A DNA stretch of 60,771 nucleotides from Rhodohalobacter halophilus (lineage in GTDB: Bacteria > Bacteroidota > Rhodothermia > Balneolales > Balneolaceae), in NCBI RefSeq assembly GCF_001715195.1, contig NZ_MDWE01000008.1, positions 1 to 60,771 of the forward strand, given 5' to 3'. Position numbers and translations under genes: made by a program. Below the pieces are notes generated by a model that made no database searches, was not told the origin of the DNA, and was given only the letters and a program-made list of their open reading frames with translations. Below, piece after piece: positions 25,212 to 34,427 of the stretch; positions within the stretch are counted from its first letter, which is position 1, and each line of letters begins with the position of its first letter.

Positions 25212-25242
25212 TTCACCGCGTCCTCAGCGTCTCTGCGGTGAA
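25212..25242. repeat. Right inverted end of the GxxExxY cassette, itself palindromic
   Basis: It begins TTCACCGCG and ends GCGGTGAA, so it is a small palindrome on its own. Its last 16 bases are the exact reverse complement of 24721-24736. CTCAGCG and TCTCTGCG units link it to the dispersed repeat family. Confidence 0.75.
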
Positions 25243-25303
25243 ATCTTTTTGAATCCATTCACTAAATTCCTTTCTTTTACAGGTTCATAAACTAATTGGA
25301 TTC

Positions 25304-26845
25304 ATGGGATTTACTCTGCTCGACGGCGTTATTATTGTTCTCTACCTGGTGGCGGTTGCCGTGTTTGGCATCTGGTCGGCAGGTACACAAAAATCTTCCA
25401 CTGATTATTTTCTGGGCGGACGAGAAATGCCATGGTGGGCTATTCTTTTCTCAGTTGTCGCTACAGAAACCAGTACCCTCACCTTTATCAGTATTCCGGC
25501 CGTAGCTTACGGTGGGAACCTGTTATTCTTGCAGCTCACTATCGGTTACATTCTCGGCCGTATTATCGTTGCCATTTGGTTTCTTCCGTCCTACGTGAAA
25601 GGTGAAATGACCACTGCTTACCAGTTCCTGGAGAAACGATTTGGTTCCGGAATGCGAAAAGCAGCCAGTTCAACCTTTATCGTAACCCGGCTTCTGGCTG
25701 ATGGTGTACGACTCTTTGCAACGGCCATTCCCCTGGCCATTATTTTCCGGTTTGCCGGTGTGTTTGACGCATGGGGTGACGGATCGATCTATCTCCTTGC
25801 CATCTCAGTCATTGCAGTTATTACGTTGATTTATACTTTCCTGGGTGGAATCAAAGCGGTCATCTGGATGGATGTGGTGCAGATGGTCGTGTATATTGGC
25901 GGAGCACTCTTTGCACTGATGCTGATGCTGAGCAAGATCGATACGGGATTTGCCGAATCTCTGTCAATACTGAGTGCTGAAGGAAAACTCACGATACTCA
26001 ACTTTGGCGGCGGACTTTCCATTCAGGAGTTTTTAGCCGATCCCTATGTATTCTGGGTTGCCGTATTTGGCGGGGCGGTGTTCTCCATTGCATCACACGG
26101 TACGGATCAACTCATTGTACAGCGACTGCTTGCCACCGGCAATCTCAAATCGAGCCAGAAAGCATTGGTTTGGAGTGGAATTGTAGCAGCAGCGCAGTTC
26201 GGGCTGTTTCTGTTTATCGGACTGATGCTCTACATCTTTTATAGCGGAGCTGATATTGCAGAACTTGGTTTGAGAACTACCGATGAGATCTTTGCCAAGT
26301 TTATTGTGGATCAAATGCCTGTGGGTGTAGCCGGCCTTATTATAGCGTCGCTTTTTGCAGCGGCTATGAGTAGCCTCAGCTCTTCACTGAATGCACTTGC
26401 CTCATCCACAACGTATGATATAATTAAGCCAATTTTTGGCAGTGAATGGGATCAGGAGCGGGAGCTCTGGATGTCAAGAATGACAACGATTGGATGGGGT
26501 GTCATACTAACCGGCTCAGCATTTCTGTTTACATGGCTGCAGCTCTCCGGAGATGAACAGCCTGCAATTGTAGAGCTGGGGCTGGGCATCGCCTCATATA
26601 CGTATGGCGGCCTGCTTGGAATCTTTATGCTCGGCCGTCTCTTCCCTCACCCGGATAAAACAGATGCGATGATTGGTTTTTTTACCGGTCTGATCTCCCT
26701 GTTGTTTATGGTGGAAGGGGCTCTTCAACAATTTCTACCCGGTGAGCCTCTTACAATCGCCTGGCCACTCTACACACTGGTTGGCGGAGTGATTGTAATT
26801 GCAGTAGCCAATGCTTCATTTTATGTACGAAAATGGATCAGATGA
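25304..26845 (+). CDS. Sodium:solute symporter (SSS family)
   Basis: This 513-aa inner membrane transporter has about 13 hydrophobic helices. Family features are STDYFLGGREMPWWAILFS near the N-terminus, VATETSTLTFISIP, TYTFLGGIKAVIWMD-like helix 5 (residues about 175-195) and ASLFAAAMSSLSSSLNALAS, which carries the sodium-site serines (about 350-370). SSS proteins import sugars, amino acids, proline, pantothenate or sialic acid with sodium. Without neighbours of clear pathway the substrate stays open. Transcribed alone. Confidence 0.92.
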   Translation: MGFTLLDGVIIVLYLVAVAVFGIWSAGTQKSSTDYFLGGREMPWWAILFSVVATETSTLTFISIPAVAYGGNLLFLQLTIGYILGRIIVAIWFLPSYVKGEMTTAYQFLEKRFGSGMRKAASSTFIVTRLLADGVRLFATAIPLAIIFRFAGVFDAWGDGSIYLLAISVIAVITLIYTFLGGIKAVIWMDVVQMVVYIGGALFALMLMLSKIDTGFAESLSILSAEGKLTILNFGGGLSIQEFLADPYVFWVAVFGGAVFSIASHGTDQLIVQRLLATGNLKSSQKALVWSGIVAAAQFGLFLFIGLMLYIFYSGADIAELGLRTTDEIFAKFIVDQMPVGVAGLIIASLFAAAMSSLSSSLNALASSTTYDIIKPIFGSEWDQERELWMSRMTTIGWGVILTGSAFLFTWLQLSGDEQPAIVELGLGIASYTYGGLLGIFMLGRLFPHPDKTDAMIGFFTGLISLLFMVEGALQQFLPGEPLTIAWPLYTLVGGVIVIAVANASFYVRKWIR

Positions 26846-26885
26846 TAAATTGATCACTCAAATCTCCCGTTTAAATTCTAAATAA

Positions 26886-28475
26886 CTAAGACAAAGAGAT
26901 ATATTTCACATTCTGAATTCCGTCCAGTTTACAGATCTCTTTAAACTCATCATTGGTAAGCTGTTTATCTACAATAACCGCTGTGATGGCATGAGTTCCC
27001 TTACCGGCCCGGCCAAGGCTCAACGCCCCGATGTTGATATTTTTAGCTGCAAGTGAACTAGCCACTGAGGCGAGCATACCCGGTTTATCCTGGTTCTGAT
27101 ACATCAGAATATCACCCTCCAGGCGGAGTTCGATACCATAGCCGTCAATTTCCACAATCCGGTAATCTTTTGGCCCAAATACAGCCGCGGAGATCTTTTT
27201 GTAGGGAGCATCCTCACCCAGTTCAATAGACACCAGATCCTTATACATCTTTCCATTACTGCTGGTTGTTTCACTGATCTTCATCCCGCGCTCTTCGGCA
27301 TAGTGCCGCGCATTGATTAGGTTTACAGATTCAGAAACATATTCGGAAAGCATTCCTTTCAAAATTCCATCCGTCAAGATATCGGCAAACTTTACACAGT
27401 CGCCGGTATATTCGAATGAAAACTTATTGCTGTTGTCCGGCATGATCTGACCGGTCACTTTCCCGAGTTTTTCGGCCAATTCAACATAGGGCTGAACTTC
27501 CTTATTTGTGAGCAACGAGATCGATTTACCGTTCAGGCTGCCCTTGTAATTTTTGTTCTCCAAAGCGTCGGAAATCTGGCTGGCAATTTGGACGGCAACT
27601 TTTTCCTGAGCCTCTTCTGTAGAAGCCCCAAGATGAGGTGTACAGATTACGGCCGGATGTTCCAGGATTTTATAGAGGTCGGCTGTTGGGGGTTCGGATG
27701 AGTAGACGTCCAGGGCTACACCGGCAATGGCTCCACTTTCAATCAGTTTTGGAAGATCTTCTTCCTTGTAAATTCCACCTCTTGCACAGTTAACCAGTCT
27801 CATTCCATTTTTGATTTTATCCGAGCTTTCAAGCGAAATCATTCCGCGTGTTTTATCGGTCAGCGGAGTGTGAACCGTCAGGTAATCTACCGTGGATAAA
27901 AGCTCATCAAGGTCAAGAAGCTGCACTCCGATCGAACTCGCATGGTCTTCTGTGGTAAATGGATCGTAGGCGTAAACATCCACTCCAAAAGCTTTCATTC
28001 GGGTGGCCACTTCTGAGCCGATCTTGCCCAGCCCTACAATGCCCAGTTTTTTCCCGTGAACTTCAGTGCCCATAAAGCTTTTACGATCCCATCCACCGTC
28101 TTTGACTCGAGCGACAGACTGAGGAATATTTCTGGAGAGGGCGAGAATCATTCCACAAGTATGCTCAGCAGTTGAGATGGTGTTCCCATCCGGAGTGTTC
28201 ATCACCAGAATACCTTTTGCCGTGGCCGCAGGGATGTCGATGTTATCCACGCCAACACCGGCCCGGCCGATGACTTTTAGCTTATCTGCGTGTTTAAGAA
28301 GCTCTTTTGTGATAGTCGTGCCGCTTCGCAATACAACGGCATCGTACTTTCCAATCTCATTTTTTAGCTCGTTGTCTGAGAGTTTTTCGGGAATGTGGGT
28401 TTCAACTCCTCTCTCTTTGAATATTTCTGCACAGGATGGATCAACATTGTCTAATAGTAAAGCTTTGTAGGGCAT
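26886..28475 (-). CDS. serA: D-3-phosphoglycerate dehydrogenase (long form with ACT domain)
   Basis: This 529-aa first enzyme of serine biosynthesis oxidises 3-phosphoglycerate with NAD. The Rossmann motif lies in GIVGLGKIGSEVATRMKAFG (about 146-165). Catalytic Arg and His are in NCARGGIYKEEDLP and PHLGASTEEAQ. An ASB-type domain spans about 320-445. The C-terminal ACT domain (MYQNQDKPGMLASVASSLAA) provides serine feedback control in this class. It is the last gene of purF-engB-serA, 11 bp after engB. Serine gives glycine and one-carbon units for purines, which fits co-expression with purF. Confidence 0.96.
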   Translation of the reverse strand: MPYKALLLDNVDPSCAEIFKERGVETHIPEKLSDNELKNEIGKYDAVVLRSGTTITKELLKHADKLKVIGRAGVGVDNIDIPAATAKGILVMNTPDGNTISTAEHTCGMILALSRNIPQSVARVKDGGWDRKSFMGTEVHGKKLGIVGLGKIGSEVATRMKAFGVDVYAYDPFTTEDHASSIGVQLLDLDELLSTVDYLTVHTPLTDKTRGMISLESSDKIKNGMRLVNCARGGIYKEEDLPKLIESGAIAGVALDVYSSEPPTADLYKILEHPAVICTPHLGASTEEAQEKVAVQIASQISDALENKNYKGSLNGKSISLLTNKEVQPYVELAEKLGKVTGQIMPDNSNKFSFEYTGDCVKFADILTDGILKGMLSEYVSESVNLINARHYAEERGMKISETTSSNGKMYKDLVSIELGEDAPYKKISAAVFGPKDYRIVEIDGYGIELRLEGDILMYQNQDKPGMLASVASSLAAKNINIGALSLGRAGKGTHAITAVIVDKQLTNDEFKEICKLDGIQNVKYISLS

Positions 28476-28486
28476 GAGAACTCTGT

Positions 28487-29089
28487 TTATTCGTTAAGGT
28501 CGTAATCTTTGAATTCAGTTATCAGTGATTGAATCTCTTGAACTCCTTTTCCGGTATCACCCGAACAGGGAATAACGGGGACTTCTATATTCATTTTTGA
28601 GAGAACATCATTCACTTTTTTTTCGGATTGAGTCAGTTTGTTTTTAGACAGTTTATCTGCTTTGGTGAGAAGCACAGCAAACGGTTTCTGTTTGCTGGCC
28701 ATCCAATAGAAAAACTCCTGATCGAGGCCGGTTGGATTATGACGGCTGTCAACGAGATGAAAAATGAGTTTCAGCGGTTTTCTCATCAGAAGGTACTGTT
28801 TGATGTCTCGCCCCCAGCGATCGCGCTCTTTTTTAGGGACTTTGGCGAAACCAAATCCGGGCAGATCAACAATATAGATCTCATCATCAATCTTGTAGTA
28901 GTTCATCTGCTGTGTTTTTCCCGGCGTGTTACTTGTGCGGGCCAGCTTTTTCTGATTGGTGATTTTATTAATCAACGTAGACTTGCCAACATTTGAGCGT
29001 CCGGCAAAACAGAACTCAGGCAGAGACTCTTCCGGGCACTCTTTGATGGATGGCGCACTGGTGATGAACTCTGCTTTTCTGAAATTCAT
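28487..29089 (-). CDS. engB: Ribosome biogenesis GTPase EngB/YsxC
   Basis: I place the start at ATG 29089 (MNFRKAEFITSAPS, 200 aa). An in-frame codon at 29158 would add 23 residues inside purF. G-motifs: G1 GRSNVGKSTLIN, G3 DLPGFGFAKV, G4 LLTKADKLS, G5 IPCSG. EngB is needed for assembly of the large ribosomal subunit. The ATG shares its A with the last A of the purF stop codon (TAATG), so translation is coupled. Confidence 0.95.
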   Translation of the reverse strand: MNFRKAEFITSAPSIKECPEESLPEFCFAGRSNVGKSTLINKITNQKKLARTSNTPGKTQQMNYYKIDDEIYIVDLPGFGFAKVPKKERDRWGRDIKQYLLMRKPLKLIFHLVDSRHNPTGLDQEFFYWMASKQKPFAVLLTKADKLSKNKLTQSEKKVNDVLSKMNIEVPVIPCSGDTGKGVQEIQSLITEFKDYDLNE

Positions 29090-30621
29090 TAAACAATCTC
29101 GTTCTCTTCTTTTTCTACGCCAAAATCGACCGGTACCGGGTAATTGCCGGTAAAGCAAGCTGTACAGTAGTCGTGCTCGGAGTCGTTAGCTTCCTTCACG
29201 GCTTCTACTAATCCATCAGCAGAGAGATATCTTAAGCTGTCTACTCCAATCTCTTTGGCAATAGCGTCAACATCGCGGTTAAACTTGTTTGCAATCAGTT
29301 CTTCGGGGCTTGGAAAGTCCATTCCGTAAAAGCAGGGATGGGTGATTGGAGGAGAACTAACCAGGAAGTGAATTTCCAATGGATTCGCATCACGGATCAT
29401 GTCCACCAGGTAGCGGGATGTGGTTCCCCGAACCACGGAGTCGTCTACAATAATGACGGGGCGTCCTTCAATCACTCCTTTTACCGTATTGAATTTCGTT
29501 CGAACTTTCTGCTCACGCGATTTTTGACCGGGTGAGATAAACGTCCGGCCAACATAGTGGTTACGGATCAGCCCAATGTCGTATTTACAATCCAATCCCG
29601 CCTTTTGATTTTCGTGAGCGTACCCGATAGCTGCCGTGTTGCTTGAGTCGGGAACCGAAATCACAATAGGTCGGCGATCTTCCGGGCTCGACTTTATCAC
29701 TTCATTTAAGGGATGCTCTTTGGCAAGCTGTTTTCCAAGATTTCGGCGGATTTTGTCGACCATCTCGCCAAAAATTTTACTGTCCGGCCGGGAGAAGTAG
29801 ACATACTCAAAAATACATTGACTGCTTTTAGTGCCGGATTTTGGCTCAAGATAGAGCGATTTCGGCTGTTGATTCTTTTTTGCTTCCCGGTCGATGATAA
29901 CAACCTCGCCCGGCTCAACATCGCGGATATACTCTGCGCCAATAATATCAAATGCACAGGTTTCGCTGGCTACGGTATATGCTCCGTCAATTTTTCCAAG
30001 AGCAAGCGGGCGAAAACCGTTGGGATCGCGTACGGCAATCAGTTTGTCATCTGTCAAAATCACCAAGCAGTAAGCCCCTTCAATTTGCCGGAGGGCATCC
30101 ATGATCTGGTCCATCTGATCCTCTTCTCTGCTGTGAGAAATCAAATGGAGGATCAGTTCGGTGTCGGACGTACTTTGAAACAGAACACCCTCATCCCTGA
30201 ATCTCTCGCGCAATGTTCGTGCATTTGAGAGGTTACCGTTATGGCCGATCGCCAGATTGCCCTTGCGATAATGAACTCGAAAGGGCTGAATGTTTGCCGG
30301 ATTTTTGGACGATCCACTTGTTGAATAGCGGTTATGGCCAATTGCCGAGCGACCTTTCAGCTCGCGTTGAAAGATCTTTGAGTCATCAAAAACGGAAAGC
30401 ACAAGGCCAAAATCCTTGTGCATCGGCATGATGTGCCGATCTTTCTTATCATCAAAGTAGGTTGTTACAATTCCGGCCGATTCCTGTCCGCGATGTTGCA
30501 ATGCGTGAAGGCCATAGTAGGTGAGGAGCGCAGCGTCTTCGTGGTCGTGAATGCCGAAAATGCCGCAGTAGTCATGAGGTTTATCGATCATGCCTGGGGT
30601 TGAGTAATCAGGGGTTATCAT
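29089..30621 (-). CDS. purF: Amidophosphoribosyltransferase
   Basis: This 510-aa enzyme makes phosphoribosylamine from PRPP and glutamine, the first committed step of purine synthesis. The N-terminal glutamine amidotransferase has its Cys in DYCGIFGIHDHEDA (residue 19) after a propeptide, then LQHRGQESAGI, IGHNRYSTSG and NGNLSNA. The PRPP motif is IIVDDSVVRGTTSRYLVDMI. Cysteines in QCIFEYVYF, HPCFYGMD and YCTACFTG match the iron-sulfur type PurF of Bacillus, so a [4Fe-4S] cluster is expected. First gene of purF-engB-serA. Confidence 0.96.
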   Translation of the reverse strand: MITPDYSTPGMIDKPHDYCGIFGIHDHEDAALLTYYGLHALQHRGQESAGIVTTYFDDKKDRHIMPMHKDFGLVLSVFDDSKIFQRELKGRSAIGHNRYSTSGSSKNPANIQPFRVHYRKGNLAIGHNGNLSNARTLRERFRDEGVLFQSTSDTELILHLISHSREEDQMDQIMDALRQIEGAYCLVILTDDKLIAVRDPNGFRPLALGKIDGAYTVASETCAFDIIGAEYIRDVEPGEVVIIDREAKKNQQPKSLYLEPKSGTKSSQCIFEYVYFSRPDSKIFGEMVDKIRRNLGKQLAKEHPLNEVIKSSPEDRRPIVISVPDSSNTAAIGYAHENQKAGLDCKYDIGLIRNHYVGRTFISPGQKSREQKVRTKFNTVKGVIEGRPVIIVDDSVVRGTTSRYLVDMIRDANPLEIHFLVSSPPITHPCFYGMDFPSPEELIANKFNRDVDAIAKEIGVDSLRYLSADGLVEAVKEANDSEHDYCTACFTGNYPVPVDFGVEKEENEIV

Positions 30622-30713
30622 GAATTTAAAAGATAGGCAAAAGCGTTGTAAATAACAGATGAAAAAGGGAGATGACAGATACGTTTTTCTTTTCAGATTC
30701 GTATACTACACCT

Positions 30714-31172
30714 ATGGAAAAATCTACATTCATACCCATTCTTAAAATCGTCTTCAGAGTCATTTTAGGCGTTTTGTTGCTAATTGCCGGCTATCTGAAA
30801 GTTCAGGATAATACAGCCCTGTTTGAATCAATTGCCTACATCACGTGGATTCCACTGTTTCTGAAGTCGGCCATTATAGACACACTTCCCTGGATTGAGA
30901 TTTTAGTTGGTGGATTGCTGGTTTTTAATCTGTTGGGTAGGGTAGTCAAGCCGGCCGCACTGATGATTTATTTCAGCTTTTTTATTTTTGCAATCTACGG
31001 ACTCGGAGCCGGAATCGAGGGTGATTGCGGATGTTTCGGAGATCCGGAAAGCGGATCTATCCTTGCCACTCTACTGGGAAGTGAATTTGGCTGGAAAATG
31101 GTTATTCGAAACGGCCTGTTCCTAACCATGGCTGCCGCCCTTTTTATACCGGCTGACAAGAGAACGGACTAA
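30714..31172 (+). CDS. MauE/DoxX-like membrane protein
   Basis: This 152-aa protein (from ATG 30714) has four membrane helices and the motif GDCGCFGD (about residues 104-111), with a vicinal CGC pair typical of MauE-type DoxX relatives implicated in redox or disulfide chemistry at the membrane. An earlier ATG at 30672 adds 14 polar residues and has GGGAG directly against it, too close for a normal Shine-Dalgarno, so I prefer the later start. No thioredoxin-like partner is adjacent. Its stop abuts the convergent MscS gene with no spacer. Confidence 0.8.
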   Translation: MEKSTFIPILKIVFRVILGVLLLIAGYLKVQDNTALFESIAYITWIPLFLKSAIIDTLPWIEILVGGLLVFNLLGRVVKPAALMIYFSFFIFAIYGLGAGIEGDCGCFGDPESGSILATLLGSEFGWKMVIRNGLFLTMAAALFIPADKRTD

Positions 31173-32069
31173 CTATTTTTTACCGCTTACATTTACGTTA
31201 ACCGGCCGCATGTCGATAGCGGTTGTCATGTCTGAGCTGAAGGTAAATCCATTTTCGATGAGCGCCTTACGGGCTTGTTCCATTGCACGGGTCCGGACCA
31301 CCCCCAGGCTCAACTCCTGATCTTTGGCACTGATCCAGAAAAACGCCTGAATGTCTACAAATGAGGGATCAAATCCTTTTATTGAGGTTGATGGAGCCGG
31401 CTTTTTTAAAACTCCTTTCGTTTCAGAAATAGTCTTTAGAATAATATTCAGTGCCTTCTCTACGTCATCGTTGTAATCAATTCCAACAGTGAAATTACCC
31501 CTGCGAAGCCCATCGAGAGTGTAATTGCGAAGCGGCTTGGTGAAGAGCTGGGCGCTGGGTACAAACACATCGCTTCCGTCGGGCGTACGAATGTGTGTTT
31601 GACGAAGCTGAATACTTTTTACCCTCCCGGTAATGTTCTCCGTTTCTATGACGTCATCGGTGTTAAACGGACGGCTGAAAGCCAGGAAAAAGCCTGCAAG
31701 AAAGTTTTCACCGATATCCTTGAAAGCAAAGCCAAGCATTACGGCTGTGAGACCGCCACCGGCAACCAGGCTGGCTGCCAATGTGCTGTAGCCGATTAGG
31801 TTAAGGAAAATGATGAACGCAATAAAAATTCCGACTCCGGAGGTCAGTTTCCGAAAAAATTCGTGGTAGGTAACCGGCATATCGGTACGTTTCAAAATTC
31901 GAACGACAATGCTGGCTACAACTCGTCCGATGAGATAGATGATAAGCGCAATGGCAATTGCGATGGTCAGCCGGGGTAAAAACTCAATAAACTGGTCTAT
32001 TTCAAGTAAAAATGAATCGATGAGAGATTCCAGCATGCCTGATTGATTAGGTTCGATTTTATTGGCCAA
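31173..32069 (-). CDS. Small-conductance mechanosensitive channel (MscS family)
   Basis: This 298-aa inner membrane channel has three N-terminal helices, the pore-lining TM3 with alternating Gly/Ala (SLVAGGGLTAVMLGFAFKDI), then the beta domain with FLAFSRPFNTDDVIE and VKSIQLRQTHIRTPDGSDVFVP. The C-terminal alpha/beta domain follows (VGIDYNDDVEKAL). It should open on hypo-osmotic shock, relevant to a salt-adapted cell. Length is close to Escherichia coli MscS (286 aa). It probably has its own promoter in the gap at 32070-32264. Confidence 0.93.
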   Translation of the reverse strand: MANKIEPNQSGMLESLIDSFLLEIDQFIEFLPRLTIAIAIALIIYLIGRVVASIVVRILKRTDMPVTYHEFFRKLTSGVGIFIAFIIFLNLIGYSTLAASLVAGGGLTAVMLGFAFKDIGENFLAGFFLAFSRPFNTDDVIETENITGRVKSIQLRQTHIRTPDGSDVFVPSAQLFTKPLRNYTLDGLRRGNFTVGIDYNDDVEKALNIILKTISETKGVLKKPAPSTSIKGFDPSFVDIQAFFWISAKDQELSLGVVRTRAMEQARKALIENGFTFSSDMTTAIDMRPVNVNVSGKK

Positions 32070-32200
32070 AATCTGAAACAGCTCACAAAAAACCTAATGA
32101 CTGATTTTCCCGGATCGCTGAAATGTACCTCAGGGATGAACTCCACGATTATTGAGATTATCTTTCCAAAATTTGTATAAAGGCTAAAGCATGATAGCAC

Positions 32201-32236
32201 AAAAAATAAGCCTCTGCCTGAAATCAGACAGAGGCT
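32201..32236 (-). terminator. Intrinsic terminator of the DegQ-type protease gene
   Basis: On the minus strand, a 13-bp stem (one mismatch) pairs AGCCTCTGTCTGA with TCAGGCAGAGGCT. It is followed by TTATTTTTT, corresponding to plus-strand A-run 32201-32206. It starts 28 bp after the protease stop. Confidence 0.88.
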
Positions 32237-32264
32237 CAACCTTAACCATTAACATAAACCAAAA

Positions 32265-33743
32265 TTATAACTCGAACGCCACGAAAATGTTTCGGCCCTG
32301 GCGATTCACTCTCAATAGTGCCACTTCATTTCCTTCATCAATCAAGGCTTGTACAGCGCCGTAAAATTCATCGGGTTGTGTTACCGATGTGCCGGCTACC
32401 TGTGAAATGACATCTCCTCTGCGTAAACCTTGTGAGTAGGCACCGCTAGATTCATTTATTTCACTGACGACCACACCAAAAGCCTGTGACTGAAGGTTCA
32501 GCTGCCGGCGGATGTTATCTGTCAACTCTACTACGGTAAACCCGAGCTGTTCTCTGAGTTCTTCACGATCTGAACTGCTCATCTCTTCAGCAATCTGTTC
32601 TGTATCAAGCTCACCAAGCTTAACGGTGAATTTTTTAGTTTCGCCATCACGAAATACCGTGATATCCACTTCAGTGCCGGGCTGTGAATTGGCAATGGTT
32701 ACCCGGAAATCATAAAAATCGCGCACACGCTGGCCGTTCAGTTCAACAACCACGTCTCCTTCCTGAAGTCCTGCTTTTGCAGCCGGCCCATCTTCCACAA
32801 CATCACCTATCACAAATCCGCGAGGATTTTCCATTCCAAGTGCTCTTGCCATGGTTCGGTCCACTTCACCGCCTAACGAAATTCCAAGATAACCGCGTGC
32901 AACTCGTCCGTCTGTGATCAGTGCTTCCATCACATTCCGGGCCATGTTGATCGGGATGGCAAAACCAAGCCCCTGATTACCGCCGCTTCGGCTGGCAATG
33001 GCGGTGTTAATTCCAATCAGTTCACCATCCACATTAATGAGCGGTCCGCCGGAATTTCCGGGGTTTATCGCTGCATCGGTCTGGATATAGTTTTCAAAAT
33101 CATTAAGGCGAAGTCCGGAACGGCCGCTTGCGCTTACAATTCCCATGGATACCGAGTGTGCAAACTGGTTACCCAGCGGACTGCCAATTGCCAGAACCAT
33201 CTCTCCAACCCGTAATTCATCACTGTCTCCCAATGGAATTGCACTGAGATTGTTATGATCAATTTTAAGGACGGCAATGTCGCTTGCGGGGTCTGTACCG
33301 ATAATTTCGGCATCCAGTTCATCACCGTTGTAAAGCGTGATTTTAATCTTGTCCGCATTGTCAATCACGTGGTTATTGGTAATGATATAACCATCTTCCG
33401 ACACAATTACACCCGAGCCGAGACCCTGACGCTGAAATTCCCTCTCCTGGTCAAACCTCGGGTCGTCAAAAAAGAATGAAAAAGGGGAGCGCTGTCGCTG
33501 ACGCACAGTTTGTGTAGTGTTGATGGTTACAACTGTGGGATTGGTTCGCTCTGCGATATCAACAATTGCGCTGTTAAAATCTCTCAGACTGTTTGAGGAT
33601 TGACCGGCAGTAGGCGTTGTTGTCTTAAATTCAGGAAGCTCATTGGACTCTGATCTCTGATCCGGATCATTCCCGATGTTTAAACCGATGAGGAAAAATG
33701 CCACAGCTACCGCGGCAATAATGCCTTTTGTTATTCTGTCCAT
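32265..33743 (-). CDS. Do/DegQ-type periplasmic serine protease with two PDZ domains
   Basis: This 492-aa protein has an N-terminal hydrophobic signal or anchor (IIAAVAVAFFLIGLNIG), then a trypsin-like domain with the triad His in IITNNHVID, Asp in DIAVLKI and Ser in NPGNSGGPL. Two PDZ domains follow: the first begins RGYLGISLG with GPAAKAGLQEGDVV, and the second has GAYSQGLRRGDVI. It should degrade or refold misfolded envelope proteins. It lies near hsp20, which is transcribed in the same direction upstream but has its own terminator. Full length for the family. Confidence 0.95.
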   Translation of the reverse strand: MDRITKGIIAAVAVAFFLIGLNIGNDPDQRSESNELPEFKTTTPTAGQSSNSLRDFNSAIVDIAERTNPTVVTINTTQTVRQRQRSPFSFFFDDPRFDQEREFQRQGLGSGVIVSEDGYIITNNHVIDNADKIKITLYNGDELDAEIIGTDPASDIAVLKIDHNNLSAIPLGDSDELRVGEMVLAIGSPLGNQFAHSVSMGIVSASGRSGLRLNDFENYIQTDAAINPGNSGGPLINVDGELIGINTAIASRSGGNQGLGFAIPINMARNVMEALITDGRVARGYLGISLGGEVDRTMARALGMENPRGFVIGDVVEDGPAAKAGLQEGDVVVELNGQRVRDFYDFRVTIANSQPGTEVDITVFRDGETKKFTVKLGELDTEQIAEEMSSSDREELREQLGFTVVELTDNIRRQLNLQSQAFGVVVSEINESSGAYSQGLRRGDVISQVAGTSVTQPDEFYGAVQALIDEGNEVALLRVNRQGRNIFVAFEL

Positions 33744-33904
33744 AAAATTTATCTGTTATGTTTTAATTTGGCGGGCAGCCATCATTCATCCTGATAAACT
33801 GCTTTTCCGCAACCCATTGTTACATTTTTCTGCTGATTATCCGACAAATTTGATGTCAGCAAAACCGCAGATTTTCTAACATGTTGACGGCCTAATTTAT
33901 TGCA

Positions 33905-33942
33905 CAAAAAATGCCGGAGACACTTGTCAAAGGATCTCCGGC
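33905..33942 (-). terminator. Intrinsic terminator of hsp20
   Basis: Minus-strand stem GCCGGAGA / TCTCCGGC (8 bp, positions 33935-33942 and 33913-33920), then ATTTTTTG from the plus-strand A-run at 33905-33911. It lies 57 bp after the hsp20 stop. Confidence 0.85.
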
Positions 33943-33998
33943 GCTAACTAACCTGCTCTCTTAGGGGACATATGAGAACAGCTCTTACTACTAACTAC

Positions 33999-34427
33999 TT
34001 ATTTAATTTTAATCTGTTTTTTCATCTTCTCTTCGCTCTTGTCGATGGTGATATTTAAGATTCCATCTTTGTACGAAGCGTTGATGCTGTCATCGTTTAC
34101 ATCATCAGGAAGCTGGAAGGATCGGGTGAATGTTCCGTAATGGCTTTCCACTCTGTGGTAGGTCTTGCCATCTTCCTCTTTTTCAAATTTTCGCTCTCCG
34201 CTGATTGTCAGTCGACCTTTTTCCAGATCAATCTGGATTTCGTCTTTCTTCATACCGGGAAGAGTTACATCTATAACGTATTGTTTCTCGGTTTCTGATA
34301 TATCAATTTTAGGAGCGAACGAATTTTGTCGGTTTACGACTGCATCATTGAAAATTTCATCCATAATGTCTGAAAAACGTTTGCCAAAAACATCTGTTCC
34401 AGGTTGGGAATATCTTACAAGTGCCAT
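33999..34427 (-). CDS. Small heat-shock protein (Hsp20/alpha-crystallin)
   Basis: This 142-aa ATP-independent holdase has the alpha-crystallin domain: KIDISETEKQYVIDVTLPGM (about 46-65), LEKGRLTISGERKFE, YHRVESHYGTFTRSFQLP and the A-x-x-x-G-x-L motif in ASYKDGILNITI. The start is decided by a perfect GGAGG five bases upstream of ATG 34427. A TTG at 34439 in the same frame would overlap that site. It prevents aggregation of unfolding proteins and would hand clients to DnaJ/ClpB, both encoded later in this window. Confidence 0.95.
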   Translation of the reverse strand: MALVRYSQPGTDVFGKRFSDIMDEIFNDAVVNRQNSFAPKIDISETEKQYVIDVTLPGMKKDEIQIDLEKGRLTISGERKFEKEEDGKTYHRVESHYGTFTRSFQLPDDVNDDSINASYKDGILNITIDKSEEKMKKQIKIK

